From Ligustrum vulgare (Eukaryota; Streptophyta; Magnoliopsida; Lamiales; Oleaceae): a DNA stretch of 64,000 nucleotides. The notes under the pieces are model-generated. The model saw nothing but the letters and a program-made list of their open reading frames with translations. It was not told where the DNA came from and searched no databases. The stretch lies in the NCBI GenBank assembly GCA_963555705.1, contig OY743168.1, forward strand, positions 92,854,925-92,918,924, read 5' to 3'. How positions within the stretch are numbered: position 1 is the stretch's first letter; each line of letters opens with the position of its first letter. Both the position numbers and the translations under genes were made by a program. Of the stretch, positions 34,594 through 47,131 are shown in pieces.

Positions 34594-35510
34594 GAAAAGT
34601 TGGAGTGCTTCGGTGTTGATCCACTTGATCCAATCAAGGAGTTGCAGATTGAATTGGATTTGCCGGTTGAATATAAAGATCAGCTAAAAAGTTTCTTACT
34701 TGAGAACCTCGATGTATTTGCATGGAAGTATGATGACATGATTGGAATTGATCCTAAAGTTGCCTGTCACAGACTCCAGCTTGATCAAAGAAGTCCTAGG
34801 CCCAGGCAAAAAAGAAGACCGATGAGTTCTGATAAATATGAGGCCTTGAAAGAAGAGGTGATGAGGCTATTGAAAAATGGCTTTATCAGAGAATCTCGGT
34901 ATCCGAAGTGGGTATCAAACCCTGTCTTGGTCCCAAAGCAAAATGGGTTGATTTCTCGAATTTAAACCAGGCATGTCCTAAAGACGGTTTCCCCTACCTC
35001 GGATTGATCAATTAGTTGACTCTACAGTGGGACATGAGATGCTGAGCTTTATGGATGCATACTCCGGATACAATAAGATCCCCATGCATGAATCGGACGA
35101 GGAGCACACCTAGTTTATCACGGATAGGGGACTCTATTGTTATAAAGCCATGCCGTTTGGTTTAAAAAATTCCGAAGTCACCTACCAAAGGTTGGTAAAT
35201 TGTATGTTTTCAGAACAGCAGGGAAACACCAGGGAAGTATATTTCGATGACATGTTGGTCAAAAGTATGGTTGCTACAGAGCATGTCCGCGATCTGTCAG
35301 AGGCCTTTGACATTCTGAGAAGATATCGAATGAAGCTCAATCCCGCGAAATGTGCCTTTAGAGTAGCTTCCGGAAAGTTTCTTGGATTCATGGTGAACTG
35401 AAGAGGAATTAAAGTCAATCCAGATAAGATCAAAGCTCTACTAGACATGCGCTCTCTGCGGAGCCCAAAAGAAGTGCGGGAAGAATTGTGGCCTTAAATC
35501 GGTTCGTTTC
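34594..35510 (+). pseudogene. TAT reverse transcriptase, frameshifted
   Basis: 34600-34965 gives the RT N-terminus (VFAWKYDDMIGID, PKWVSNPVLVPK). The VCVDF block is damaged by a frameshift near 34955. The region then reads LSFMDAYSGYNKIPMHESDE, MPFGLKNSEVTYQRLVN and EVYFDDMLVKS, whose YFDD is the catalytic motif. The word DDMLVKS is typical of Tat elements. Further stops follow at about 35112, 35400 and later. Confidence 0.8.
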
Positions 35511-35667
35511 TAAGTCCACAGATAAATGCTTGCCATTTTTTAAAGTCTTGAAAGGAGAGAAGTGATTTCAATGGACGCCGAAATGTGAGCAAGTTTTTTC
35601 CGACCTGAAAACATTCTTGGGACATGCCCCATTATTATCAAATCCGAAGGCTGGTTAACCACTCTAT

Positions 35668-36797
35668 TTGTACTTAGCCGTGTCAAAAGAGGCTGTTAGC
35701 TCAGTATTGGTCAGAGAGGAGGATGGGAATCAATTCTCAGTGTATTATGTAAGTAAAGCCATGCTGGATGCAGAAATACGTTACCTAGATATGGAAAAAC
35801 TTGCTCTCTCTTTGATCACGGCAGCTCACAAACTCCGTCCCTACTTTCAATCGCACTCTGTACATGTTCTCACAAACTTTCCTATGAGACAAGTATTACT
35901 GAAACCAGACGTATCTGGGAGGTTAATGAAGTGGGCGATAGAAATCATCCAGTACGACCTGCATTATGAGCCTCGAACAGCTATAAAGGGTCAAGCATTA
36001 GAAGATTTTATAGTTGAGTTCACGCATCCGCCTGAAGTAGAGATGACTGATAACACGAAGGATAGCCGTGAGTGGAAATTGTTCGTTGACGGGTCCTCGA
36101 CTGAAGGAAGATCTGGGCGGGTATACTACTAATGAGTCCAGAAGGATACAAAATGCACAGTGCAATCCGCTTTGGCTTTAAAGCCTCAAACAATGTTGCA
36201 GAGTACGAGGCGCCCTTAACAGGACTAAAACTTGCGAAAGCTCTAAAGATTAAGTCTGTAGTGGCAAATAGTGGCTTGCAACTTGTTATAACCCAGTTTA
36301 ACGGACAGTTTTCTGCCAAAGAACCGACCATGGTTGGTTATTTGAAAAAAGTGAAAGATTTAGCCATGCAGTTCGGAAAAATGGAGTTACATCATATTCC
36401 CAGAACCGAGCATTCCAATGCAGATGCTTTATCTAAACTAGCAAGCAATAATGATTCCGACCTCCGCAATATGGTTCCAGTTGAGCATTTTCCGACCTCT
36501 TCCATTGAGCCAGGAACGGAAATTTTGGCAATGGAAGAAGAAGGATCTTGGATGAGTCCTATACTGGCATACTTGAAGCATCAAACAATACCAGGCGAGC
36601 CGGAAGCAGCTCGGAGACTGCAAAGATATGCCGCAAATTTTGTACTCTTGGATGATCTGTTTTATAAACAGAGCTACACCTCTCCTTTGTTGCGATGTGT
36701 TGGGCCGGAGGAAGGACAATTAATAATGAAAGAAATTCATGAGGGCATATGCGAAAACCACGCTGGGGCGTTATCATTGGCTCGGAAGGCCCTCAAA
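35668..36797 (+). pseudogene. TAT RNase H plus second (Tat-type) RNase H
   Basis: First RNase H remnant: YYVSKAMLDAEIRYLDMEKL and LMKWAIEIIQYDLHYEPRTA. A second RNase H domain then begins with WKLFVDGSSTEGRSG, is broken by a frameshift near 36120, and resumes with NNVAEYEAPLTGLKLAKAL, HHIPRTEHSNADALSKLA. The tail (36480-36797) leads into integrase, with HEGICENHAGALSLARKA holding zinc-finger histidines. Two RNase H domains in series is a known hallmark of the Tat lineage. Confidence 0.8.
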
Positions 36798-37850
36798 TAG
36801 GGATATTTTTGGCCGACTATGCGAAAGGATTCCCATAACTTCGTCCGCAAATGCGATAAATGTCAGAGGCATGCAACCATACTGCATCAGCCGCATCACA
36901 AGTTGACTGTTGTAACCAGTGCTAGAGGCATGCAACCATACCACATCAGCCGCATCACAAGTTGACTATTGTAACCATCCCCTGGCCTTTCGCAAAATGG
37001 GGGGTAGATATTATTGGTCCTATGCCCAGAGGTTCTGGTAACAACTATTTTGTAATAGTGGCGATCGATTACTTCACCAAGTGGGTCGAGGCGGAACCCC
37101 TGATGCGGATTACTGAGGCCAACATCACCAAGTTCATCTGGAAGAATATTATATGCAGATTTGGGGTACCAAACTCATTGGTTAGAAATAATGCAAAACA
37201 GTTCAAAAACAGAAGCATTGATGAATTGTGCGACGATTTGGGGATTAACAAATTATTTTCATCTCCTCATCATTCACAACCAAATGGGCAGGTATAAGCC
37301 ATGAACAAGACAATAAAAAACACCCTAAAGAGGAAGTTGGAATCCAGGAAAGATGCATGGGTAGATGAACTCCCACAAGTGCTATGGGCACTTCGGACCA
37401 CCTCTCACACCGCTACAGGGGAAATGCCTTTCTCCATGGCGTATGGATCCGAGGCGGTATGTCCAGTTGAAATTGGGGTGCCTTCTCTTCGTCAAATCCA
37501 TTACAACAATGCGAGGAACGAAGAAGCACAAAGGGAAAACTTAGATTTCCTTCTTGAAAGACGGAGTGACTCTCAAATGGTAATAACCAAGTACCAGGAA
37601 AAAATGGCCCGCTACTACAACAAAAGGGTAAAGGGTCGGAACTTTAACATTGGGGATTTAGTCCTTAAAAAGATCCTTCCCTCCACTCAAGAACCAGGAG
37701 TAGGGACTTTGGGTCCCAGACTCCCAATTGGGAGGGCCCTTACAAAGTCACCGCTGAGGTAGTACCTGGTACATATATGATCGAAGATCTATCTGGGATA
37801 CCTTTGTGTAATCCCTGGAACACGGATCACCTTCGTCGTTATTTTCAATA
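36798..37850 (+). pseudogene. TAT integrase, catalytic residues lost
   Basis: Begins after a TAG (36798-36800) with GYFWPTMRKD and CDKCQRHA. A 59-bp tandem duplication (36865-36923 and 36924-36982) shifts the frame. Core: KWGVDIIGPMPRGSGNNYF keeps the first Asp. The second Asp is replaced (SLVRNNAKQF), and the catalytic Glu codon is a stop (GQV*AMNKT at about 37297). 37301-37762 carries the C-terminal part (ALRTTSHTATGEMPFSMAYG, GDLVLKK). A last frameshift precedes NPWNTDHLRRYF at 37850. Confidence 0.8.
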
Positions 37851-37909
37851 AAATCTGTTAATTTTATATTATTGGCATTTCCTATTTTTCACGAATGTGT
37901 AATTTAAGA

Positions 37910-37958
37910 AAACTTGATTTAATTACTAAATACGTGTATTTAGTAATTTATTAAGTTT
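37910..37958. repeat. 49-bp AT-rich imperfect palindrome
   Basis: Centre TTACTAAATAC-GT-GTATTTAGTAA, extended on both sides by AAACTT...AAGTTT. It lies about 60 bp after the TAT pol end and could form a strong stem-loop. Confidence 0.65.
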
Positions 37959-38021
37959 AATTACATTATGCAAATATTTATTGAAGAAAAATATTTCTTA
38001 TTTTTGAGAAAAACATTTTAT

Positions 38022-39052
38022 TGTTGGAAAGATAATGATCAAGAAATATTGATATTGATTTGATCATAATCTCGAAAATATTGATATTGATTTCGAAATC
38101 TTGATCTTGTTATTTTGGTAAAATTCTTGATAATAGATTGTGATTATTCTTGACACTCAAGCTTATCCAAGATATGATAAGTGTCTTCTTAATATGGTCA
38201 AGAATATTTCAATCTTATCTTTACATATGATAAGATTATCATCTTGGTAAGGGTCGAGCTTATCTACACATGGAAAGATTTGTTGGACGAAAATCTATGT
38301 TGTGAAAATTCTTGATAAGGCCGAAAATTTAATGAAAATATTTGAGATCCTATTTTATGGTAAGATCTTTTAAGATTTATCATTATCATTGTTTATGGTA
38401 AGATTTATTTAAGGATAATTATATTACCTTTTACTAATTATCTCTACCATGTTTTGCAGGTATTAGAGATCTTATGCAATAAAGAAAACTTGGGAGTCAA
38501 GTAAACCTGATTGCACTTTAAATAGGAGGAAAACGGGATGTTTTCACAAGACGTGAAAAGATATAAAGTTCGTGTGGAGCTTATCAATATGCACGTCCAC
38601 TTTAGAAGTCTTGAAGCTTTATTTTCTTGTGGTACAAAAAATATTAAAGCTTCAATTGTGTTGTGACTTCAATACTCCGGGAGGAGGATTCAATCACTTA
38701 GAGAAGGAAATAATTTTAGCGTAAAGATCAAACGGGAGGTTTGGATCAAGATCGAACCGGAGTTCGTGTTGCTGAAAAGTGTTACAGAGTCAAAGAAAAC
38801 TACTGAAGAGTGGTGGGACGCCAGCTCACATTACATACCACAGAAGGATCAGTGAGTGATCTATTTCTTGGATGTTTGATAAAGTCTATGCGTAGATTTA
38901 TCCTGTAGTTTAGATTGATCTGTATAAACTCTTTCCTTATATAGTGATTTGTTTTTTGTTCGCAGGATGCGAACCGTGGGTTTTCTCTGTTAGGATTTTT
39001 CCCACGTTAAGCTCAAATTATTGTGTTCTTGTCCATTTACAATTCCGCACAA
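38022..39052 (+). repeat. possible solo LTR (copia-like) in the TAT 3' region
   Basis: Starts TGTTGGAAAG. Near 38985-39010 it has the 'gggttttctctgt...tttttcccacgtta' landmark seen near the 3' part of many plant copia LTRs. TTTAT occurs at both edges (38017-38021 and 39053-39057). The right end would be ...CACAA instead of ...CA, so the call is tentative. Confidence 0.35.
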
Positions 39053-40018
39053 TTTATTCTGGTTGTTTACGTTTTAATATCCAGACGAATCTGCATTAGC
39101 AAGATTCATCTGGTTTTGCACTAAACCAAACATAACGGTTTACTGTTAACTGGTTACTGTCCAGACTCATCTGTGATAGTCTGTTTATAAAATTTAGACA
39201 ACCTCATATTTTCAGAATCAAAATCCCCTTTTATGATTACAATGTCTCCACATAATTTAATGAAAATTCGAAGCGAGTTACGATATAGATTGTATCAAGT
39301 GCTCTTCGTTACACATGGCGGGTATTAAAAGTGCCAAAATTATTTTGTTCATGAGAAAATACAACTCTACTTATAGCAGTCAAGCAACAGTAAAATGATG
39401 ACAACACTATACTTGAAATTCATTAGACAAGGGACTCTTATAAGCCTACACTATGATCACTGCATATTGGCTAAACGCACTAACACCATCAGTAGAAGCT
39501 TGTCCAAACTAATAGATCGTAAGGAGGTAGAGTCGCAGGTGTTACAAAGTATAACTCGAATATGATCAAGTGTTTGTCAAAAACAGATCTAACCAGTAAA
39601 CATGAATGTCTTGAGCTACTTGGATTTAAGGGACTATCAAGCACACAATTCGTTTAGAAGCGTTTGCATTTAGAGAACTCACACCTTAACAAATGACAAC
39701 ATTATACAAACCAAAATTTGTGTACACAACTGTTGAACCTCGTAAAATGATCAAAACATTGAGCTAATTGAATCTTTACATTTACAATTTAAAGCGTCAT
39801 TACATCTACACTTCGAAAAAAAATTTATGCAACATAAAAAATGGCAAAAATGAGTACAAAGGAGGATCACTGAGGAGGGACATCTTCTGCAGAGTTCCCG
39901 CCAGGTACATCCGGAGAGGGATCAGCAGGGTCATCAAGAGGATCCCCTTTATCCGCATCCTGTGGCTCGGGGTAGAGGGCTTCGATTGGGGAAAGTTCTA
40001 AAGTTGGGAAAGCTTCCT
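39053..40018. other. TAT 3' noncoding region
   Basis: No gene on either strand. From about 39840 the composition rises in GC toward the antisense gene. Confidence 0.4.
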
Positions 40019-40984
40019 TTACGTCCCCCAAAGCCATCCTGACCCTATATTTCCAAAGACCCTGTGCATGGCCTCATACTCAAGCATCTCTTCAAAAGTG
40101 TCTTTGAAGTTCTGAATTGCCTCGGACACCTTGGCACTCAGAGCTTCTTCCACTCGTCCTGCGATAGTCTGCTCCAAAACCTCTGTGATCCTGGATTGCA
40201 TGTGCTTCTCCATAGAGGTAAGATCCTCCTCCACCTTTTTTCGAGCCTCCTCCTCTCTCCCCAACTTCCCAGTGAGTGTCGCCACCTCAGCTTCCAACTT
40301 GGCTTTGGCCCCTGTCAAGGCCTTGGCAGTTATGGATTGTGCCCGGTTGGAGTCATCCAATTTCTTGCAAAGGGACGCCACATCTACCCAGAGGCATGGA
40401 GATCATGTTTGAGCTTATCATTATCCTCCTGGAGGCGTTTGACCATTTTCCTATCTTCTGAAGACGCCTTGCAGGTGATGGACAGATGCTGCTTGAGGTC
40501 GTTGATTTCCTCCAGCATCTTGTCCGCGTGGCTAAGGGCAGTTTTGGCCTCTTTCTTATCCCATTGTGCCTCGAGAACGGAAGACTCCACCTCATTATTT
40601 AGCGCTAGGGCCCTAACATTCATGGCCTTGGCCGTAAGCAATTTTCAGGCTGGTGGGACACTTGAGGAAAAAGCGAACCAGCCCTCCGTCCATAATTGAC
40701 TTGTAGCTAGCGCAGCTTTGGCGGGTGGAGAGTCAAGGAGATTGGAATCGAAGTCCACATCTCTGGGAAGGACACTGGCTTTAATTCGAGTAAGCTCGTC
40801 GGCCACTTCCTGGGTCACCTTATATTGAAGGTCCAGAACGGATATCTCAGGCTCCTCAATTGGGTCAGATAATTCTGGCGGAGGAGGAGGGAGTTTGGAA
40901 GAAGCCTCTGTACCCCTCTTTAACCTTTTCAAGTGGAGCACTTCCTTCTCTGAAGCAAACTCTGTAACATCCTCGGAAGAAGTG
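40019..40984 (-). pseudogene. TAT antisense gene, coiled-coil 3' part
   Basis: One minus-strand frame from the CRM-C edge to 40019, with two in-frame stops (at 40645-40647 and 40384-40386) that break it into three open pieces. Content: acidic start (SSEDVTEFASEKEVLHLKRL), PPPPPELSDPIEEPEISVLD, then heptad-rich stretches (EEINDLKQHLS, MVKRLQEDNDKLKHDLHA, AKLEAEVATLTGKLG, EEARKKVEEDLTSMEKHM) predicted as coiled coil. Removing CRM-C and one AAGTG joins it in phase to 47815-48185. Tat-type elements are known to carry such additional, sometimes antisense, genes; the function is unknown. Confidence 0.7.
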
Positions 40985-41746
40985 TGATGAGAATTCAGGG
41001 AGTCAATCGAGTCAAGGTCAAACAAGTCAACCCTCTATAAGAATACCGGAATGGCCTATGACAAGATCCAAGGCTAAAGAGGTGCAAGAGTCGATGGCGG
41101 GACTCATTTTCAAGCTCTGAAATCAAGTCTACATAGAAGAGAGCAAGATTGAGTTCAATTGCCTAAGTTTGGAAGCTCAGGACATTTCGGTCGACCGAAA
41201 GTCACTCCGGTCGACCGAAACTCTGCAGGAATTTGAGATGTAGCTTCAGGCGGGTTCGGCTGATCTTCGTACGGCCGAAAATGCCATTTCGGTCAACCAG
41301 GTGTTCGACCGAAATAGTTTCGATCGACCGAAAGTTTCCCGAATGTAAAAACGAGGTTTTTTGTGCAATTTCTCAAACTTTTTGTCTTTCACTTTTTGTA
41401 TATACTTGTAAAGCTTCCAAACCCTAGAGGGTTCATTTTGGCATTGAAGAACACTCCTTGAGAGCTTTAGAGAGGTATAATCTTTTCTTTATCTTGTAAC
41501 TATTTCTTGGAATTTTCTTCAACTTATATATTGAGAGTTTATCTTGTGTATTTGTTGTTGTTCATTCCACACAATCTTGGTATTTATCTTAATCTTTCCA
41601 TTGGGCTAGGGTTAACTTTCCTTAGAATTTTGGTTGGGTTAAACTTGGGTCAAGATTCTTCATTTATTACATTTTTTAGCTTTCTTGGATTGATACAAAA
41701 ATTGTTTTGGGAATTTTTTGTTTAATCACCAAAGGGGTTCTCATCA
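40985..41746 (+). repeat. CRM-C 5' LTR (762 bp)
   Basis: Begins TGATGAGAATTC and ends GGGGTTCTCATCA, giving 9-bp inverted termini TGATGAGAA/TTCTCATCA. TATATA at 41399-41404. Palindrome cluster at 41185-41334. Confidence 0.9.
41185..41334 (+). promoter_or_regulatory. palindrome cluster in U3 of CRM-C 5' LTR
   Basis: TTTCGGTCGACCGAAA (perfect, 41185-41200), CCGGTCGACCGAAA (41207-41220), and degenerate sites near 41288, 41304 and 41318. The last site ends 65 bp before the TATATA. The equivalent cluster in the 3' LTR is 47235-47397. Confidence 0.75.
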
Positions 41747-41748
41747 TT

Positions 41749-41760
41749 TGGTATCAGAGC
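41749..41760 (+). other. CRM-C primer binding site
   Basis: TGGTATCAGAGC, two bases after the LTR end, complementary to initiator tRNA-Met. Confidence 0.9.
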
Positions 41761-42376
41761 TTGGCTCTAAAATTGGTAGTCCTATCTTTACATTTCTTGT
41801 TGTTGTTCTTGATATTCAAAAAAAAAAAAATTGGGGAAAATTTATATGTCCATGAATATTTCATGATTCCTACATATTGGACATTGTTGTTGCTATCAAT
41901 TTGAAAGTTTGTTGGGGTTACATTTGAACAAACACTTAAAAATCTTAAACTATTCAAGTTTGCATCCTAAGTGTTTGACAAAATGTTTCAAAGAGTGTTT
42001 CCATATTGAATCCTACCTTTCAATTACCAAACACATTCCTAATTGAATTCCTTGTGTCTTACATCAAGTTATTGTGACTATACCCTTGAAATCTTGTTGA
42101 TCAAGTTCAAATCCTTACTTCCTTGTATAGTAGCAAGCAACTAAATTCTACTTGCTATTCTTTCAATCTTTCATTTGCTTCCTTTATTGTTTGTGGAATT
42201 TGTGCTACACAAGAATTGAATTCTCTATTTAATTGAATTACGTTCCTTGGAAAGTTTGGGTAAGAAAGTGAGGATTGGTAAAAGGCAAGAGTGGTGAGCT
42301 TATTAGAGGGAAAAAGCCTAATTGAGTGAAACACGAGCAAAAATATTTTGTGAGGACACTTGCACACTTACACTCC
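41761..42376 (+). other. CRM-C untranslated leader
   Basis: 616 bp between the primer site and the gag ATG, colinear with the CRM-A leader. No gene. The frame upstream of 42377 is open back to 42326 but lacks an ATG. Confidence 0.6.
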
Positions 42377-44159
42377 ATGGCTAATACACATACTTCAAGT
42401 GGACAAGATTCTAATGCACAAACTCAAGAGTTGAGGGATATGATACAAGCTCTCACGGTTACTATGACGGATATGGGGGGAAGATTGGAGGGTAGATTAG
42501 CCAGGTTGGAGACTAGGAGGGAAGTTCCACCTCCAAGGGATGATAATGTTAGGAGGGGTGATAGGAGAAGACCTAGAGACGAGTATGAGGATGATGATGT
42601 TTATGATGATGAATTGGAGAGTGAAAGGGGTAGTGACCAAAATTGGAACATGAGTAGGAAAAGAGGAGGTAGGAATGTGAGGGGATTTGGTCGAGGTCAT
42701 GGGAGGAACCCTAGGGGTAGGGATGGAGTGGATGGTAATCTTGGAAGTATAAAGATGAAAATTCCTTCTTTCCATGGGAAGAGTGATCTGGATGCCTACT
42801 TAGAATGGAAAAGGAAAATAGAATTGATTTTTGAATGTCATAGGTACTCCGAGGATAAAAAAGTTTAAGTTAGCGGTAGTGGAGTTTACCGACTATGCCT
42901 TAGCTTGGTGGGATAATTTGTTGCTCACTAGGAGAAGGAATCTAGAGGGTAGTGTGGATACTTGGGATGAATTGAAGAGTCATATGAGGAAAAGATTTGT
43001 ACCAAGTCAATACTATAGGGGTCTCTATCAAAGGTTACAAACTCTTACTCAAGGAACTAAAGGGGTTGAAGATTATTACAAGGAGTTGGAGAATGCCTTG
43101 ATGAGGGCTAACATAGAGGAGGATAGAGAAGCCACTATGGCTCGATTTATGAGTGGATTGAATAGGGAGATAGCCAATGAGATGGAATTACACCATTATG
43201 TGGAGATGGAGGAGTTGGTACACATGGCCATTAAAGTGAAGGCTCAATTGAAGAAGAATGAGCAATTTAAAAGAAAAAGGCAAGACAAATTTTTGGCGGG
43301 TCCTAGTTCCAATCGAAAGTCTAAGTGGGGAAGTGAAAGGGTTGATAAAACACCACTTAAGGACAATGTTGAAACCTCCAAGGGTAAGGAAGTGGGTTTC
43401 GTCAAGGATAAACCAAAGGTTGTTCCTACCGCTTCTAGGAGTCGGGACATTGAATGCTTCAAATGTAGAGAACGGGGGCATTATTCTCGAGAGTGCCCTA
43501 ACAATAGGGTGATGATTATTAAAAATGGGGAGTGGTACTCGGAAGATGAAGAGGACGAAGAACGAGTGCCATGTGGGGGAGATAGTGATGGTGAGGAAGA
43601 AGAGGTGGAGGGAGTTGTTAGCCCACCCAAGTCTTTAATCACCATTAGATCTCTCAACACCCAAACCAAGGTGGATGAGGCGGGTAAGCAAATGGAGAAT
43701 ATTTTCCGCACTAGGTGTCTTGTGAGGGACAAAGCTTGTAGTCTCATCATTGATGGGGGAAGTTGCACCAATGTAGCTAGCACTAGTATGGTGGAGATGA
43801 TGGGATTACCTTTAATGCCACATCCTAGTCCCTATAAGTTACAATGGTTGACAGGTTGAGTGATTATGGTGAGTTGAAGGTAAGCAAACACGTACTACTT
43901 ACTTTCAACATTGGGACATATGAAGATCAAGTACTTTGTGATATTGTTCCCATGCAAGCTACACATATATTATTGGGAATACCATGGCAATATGATAGGA
44001 GAGTATTGCATGATGGTAGGAAAAATAAGTATAGCTTCCAAATGAATGGGAAACCCTAACACTCCTACCTTTGAGTCCGGAAGAAGTTTATAAGGACCAA
44101 TTGAAACTCAAGAGGAAGGAGGAGGAGGAGGAGGAAAAAGAAAGAAGAAAAAAAAGATG
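42377..44159 (+). pseudogene. gag: CRM-C gag-protease, frameshifted
   Basis: ATG at 42377 (MANTHTSSGQ). The frame is lost at an A-run near 42858 (DKKV then stop). Gag core then continues in the next frame: YALAWWDNLLLTRRR, WDELKSHMRKRFVPSQYY. It has an intact CCHC knuckle CFKCRERGHYSRECP and protease [16 protein letters not shown] second shift at about 43850 moves to the frame with HILLGIPWQYDR, which stops near 44059. A lysine/glutamate-rich degraded tail follows, including an A run at 44190-44209. Confidence 0.85.
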
Positions 44160-44287
44160 GAGTTAACTGGAGGCCAAAAAGAAAGTGAAAAAAAAAAAAA
44201 AAAAAAAAAGAGGGGAGAAAAGTAGTGAGAAAAAAAAATGAGGGGGTGCAAGAATAAAGAAAGAGAGTAAAAGATGTCGAGAAAAGA

Positions 44288-47131
44288 ATGAATTTCTATG
44301 CGAGTAAAAAGGGTGTGGAGAGAGCTTTAAAAGAAAATCATTCCACTCTTTTGATGGTGTATAAGGAGTCTCTCCTTACACTTGATGACCCTCACACTTC
44401 CCTCCCCACTTTAGCTACTTCTTTGTTGCAGGAGTTCAAAGATGTCTTCCCGCAGGAGATGCCCAATGGACTTCCACCCATTAGGGGCATCGAGCATCAA
44501 GTTGATTTCATTCCTGAAGCAGTCATTCCAAATAGACCGGCGTACCGAAGCAATTCGGAGGAGACAAAGGAACTCCAAAAACAAGTTGAGGAGTTGATGA
44601 GCAAAGGGTATGTTCGTGAGAGCATGAGTCATTGTACCGTTCCCGTGCTACTAGTGCCCAAGAAGGATGGAACTTTAGAATGTGCGTCGATTTCTGAGCC
44701 ATTAACAATATAACGGTAAAGTATCGACACCCCATTCCTAGGTTAGATGATATGCTAGATGAATTGCATGGTTCTTGCATTTTTTAGAAAAATTGACTTG
44801 AGAAGTGAATACCACCAAATTAGGATGAGAGAAGGAGATGAATGGAAAACCGCTTTTAAAACTAAATATGGTTTATATGAGTGGTTGGTTATGCCCTTCG
44901 GTCTCACTAATGCACCAAGCACTTTTATGAGATTAATGAACCATGTTTTGCGTGCATTCATTAGTAAATTTGTGGTAGTTTACTTCGATGATATTTTAAT
45001 TTATAGCAAGAATTTGAATGAGCATATTGAGCACTTGAGGAGTGTACTTTTGGTTTTAAAAGAAGAAAAATTGTATGCTAACATCAACAAGTGTAATTTT
45101 TGCATGGAGAGTGTGGTCTTTCTTGAATTTGTAGTTAGTACTAAGGAGATAGAGGTCGATGAGGAGAAGATCAAAGACATTAAGGAATGCCTACTCCCAC
45201 AAGTGTCACCGAGGTAAGAAGCTTCCACAGATTAGCTAGTTTTTACCGTCGTTTTGTCAAGGATTTCAGCACACTAGTTTCACCACTTACCGAGGTAGTC
45301 AAAAAGCATGTTAAGTTTAAATGGGGGGAGGCTCAAGAAAAAGCCTTTAATGAAATAAAGAACAAATTGTGCACCGCCCCGGTTTTATCCTTGCCTAATT
45401 TTGATAAAACTCTTGAGATTGAATGTGATGTTTCAGGCACAGCTATTGGAGCAATTTTGATGCAGGAGAAAATGCCGATTGCCTACTTTAGCGAGAAGCT
45501 CAGTGGAGCTGCCCTGAACTACCCCACCTATGACAAGGAGCTCTATGCGTTGGTGAGATCATTAGAGACATGGAACCACTACTTGTGGCCTAGAGAGTTC
45601 GTCATTCACACCGACCATGAGTCATTGAAGCACTTGAAGGGGCAAGGGAAGTTGAGCAAGAGGCATGCCAAATGGGTGGAGTACGTGGAAACTTTTCCCT
45701 ATGTCATCAAATACAAACAAGGTAAGGAGAATGCGGTAGCCGACGCCCTTTCTCGAAGGTATGATCTTATTACTACCTTGAGTGCTAAATTGTTGGGTTT
45801 TGAGAGCATTAAGGACTTGTATGCGCATGATGCGGATTTTGCTAGTATATTTGTATCATGTGAGAGGATTGCATTTGATAAATATTATAGGCATGAAGGG
45901 TTTTTGTTTCGTGAAGATAAACTTTGTGTGCCAAATTGCTCATTGAGGGAGTTGATAGTAAGGGAGGCCCATGGAGGGGGATTGATGGGTCACTTTGGGG
46001 TGAGGAGGACATTGGAAATATTGCAAGAACATTTCTTTTGGCCTAAAATGAGGAGGGACGTTGGGAGAATTTGTTCTAGGTGCATAACTTGTAGAAAGGC
46101 TAAGTCCAAGGTAGAACCCATGGATTATATACACCCCTTCCTGTCCCTAGTGAACCTTGGACGGAAATTTCTATAGACTTTATTTTGGGATTGCCTAAGT
46201 CAAAAAAAGGTAGTGATTCCATCTTCATGGTGGTAGATAGGTTTAGTAAAATGACACATTTTCTTGCTTTCCATAAAATTGATGATGCCATTCATATAGC
46301 CGACCTATTCTTTAGGGAAATAGTGCGACTCCATGGGGTTCCTAGGAGCATTGTGTCGGATAGGGACGTTAAATTCCTTAGTCACTTTTGGAAGGTCTTG
46401 TGGGGGAAATTGAGAACTAAACTTTTGTTTTCGACAACTTGTCATCCCCAAACTGACGGCCAAACTGAGGTAGTTAATAGAACTTTAACACAACTTCTTC
46501 GCACTATCCTTAAGGGCAACCTAAAGAATTGGGAAGAGTGTTTACCTTTTGTTGAATTTGCATATAATCGAAGTGTTCATTCTACTACATCTTTTTCTCC
46601 ATTCGAAATTGTTTATGGTTTTAACCCTCTTACTCCTTTGGATTTGATTCCGTTACCTATTGATGAAAGAGGTAGTTTAGATGGGAAGAGAAAGGCGGAG
46701 TTGGTAAAATCTCTCCACGAGAAGGTCAAACTCCAAATTGAGAAGAAGAATGAACAATATGCATCCAGTGCCAACAAGGGTAGAAAAAGATTGACATTCG
46801 AGGTCGGTGATTGGGTATGGTTGCATTTGAGGAAGGAGCGGTTCCCTAATCAAAGAAAATCAAAAATTACAATCACGTGGTGATGGCCCCTTCCAAATCC
46901 TAGAGAAAATCAATGGCAATGCCTACAAGCTTGACCTCCCTGGTGAGTACAATGTATCGGCTTCTTTTAATGTCTCTGACTTATCCCCTTTTGATGCAGG
47001 TGAAGATTCAAAGTCGAATCATTTTCAAGAAGGAGGGGATGAATCCAGGGAGTCAATCGAGTCAAAGTCAAACAAGTCAACCCTCTATAAGAATACCGGT
47101 GGGGTCCATGACAAGATCCAAGGCTAAATAG
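44288..47131 (+). pseudogene. pol: CRM-C pol, frameshifted
   Basis: Pieces: 44288-44713 ([35 protein letters not shown]); 44759-45217 RT with [13 protein letters not shown]; 45187-46176 RNase H ([26 protein letters not shown]) and the integrase zinc finger ([21 protein letters not shown]); 46185-46883 integrase core ([22 protein letters not shown]) and tail to [12 protein letters not shown]; then a shift near 46860 and a last piece, 46913-47131, that crosses the purine tract into the LTR with the GSMTRSKAK motif. Each break looks like a small indel. Domain content equals CRM-A. Confidence 0.85.
47027..47039 (+). other. CRM-C polypurine tract
   Basis: AAGAAGGAGGGGA directly before the 3' LTR. 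Confidence 0.85.

Noticed and set aside
38022..39052. Treating this as a certain solo LTR
   Set aside because: The TTTAT repeat could be chance in AT-rich DNA and the right end lacks CA; kept only as a low-confidence feature.
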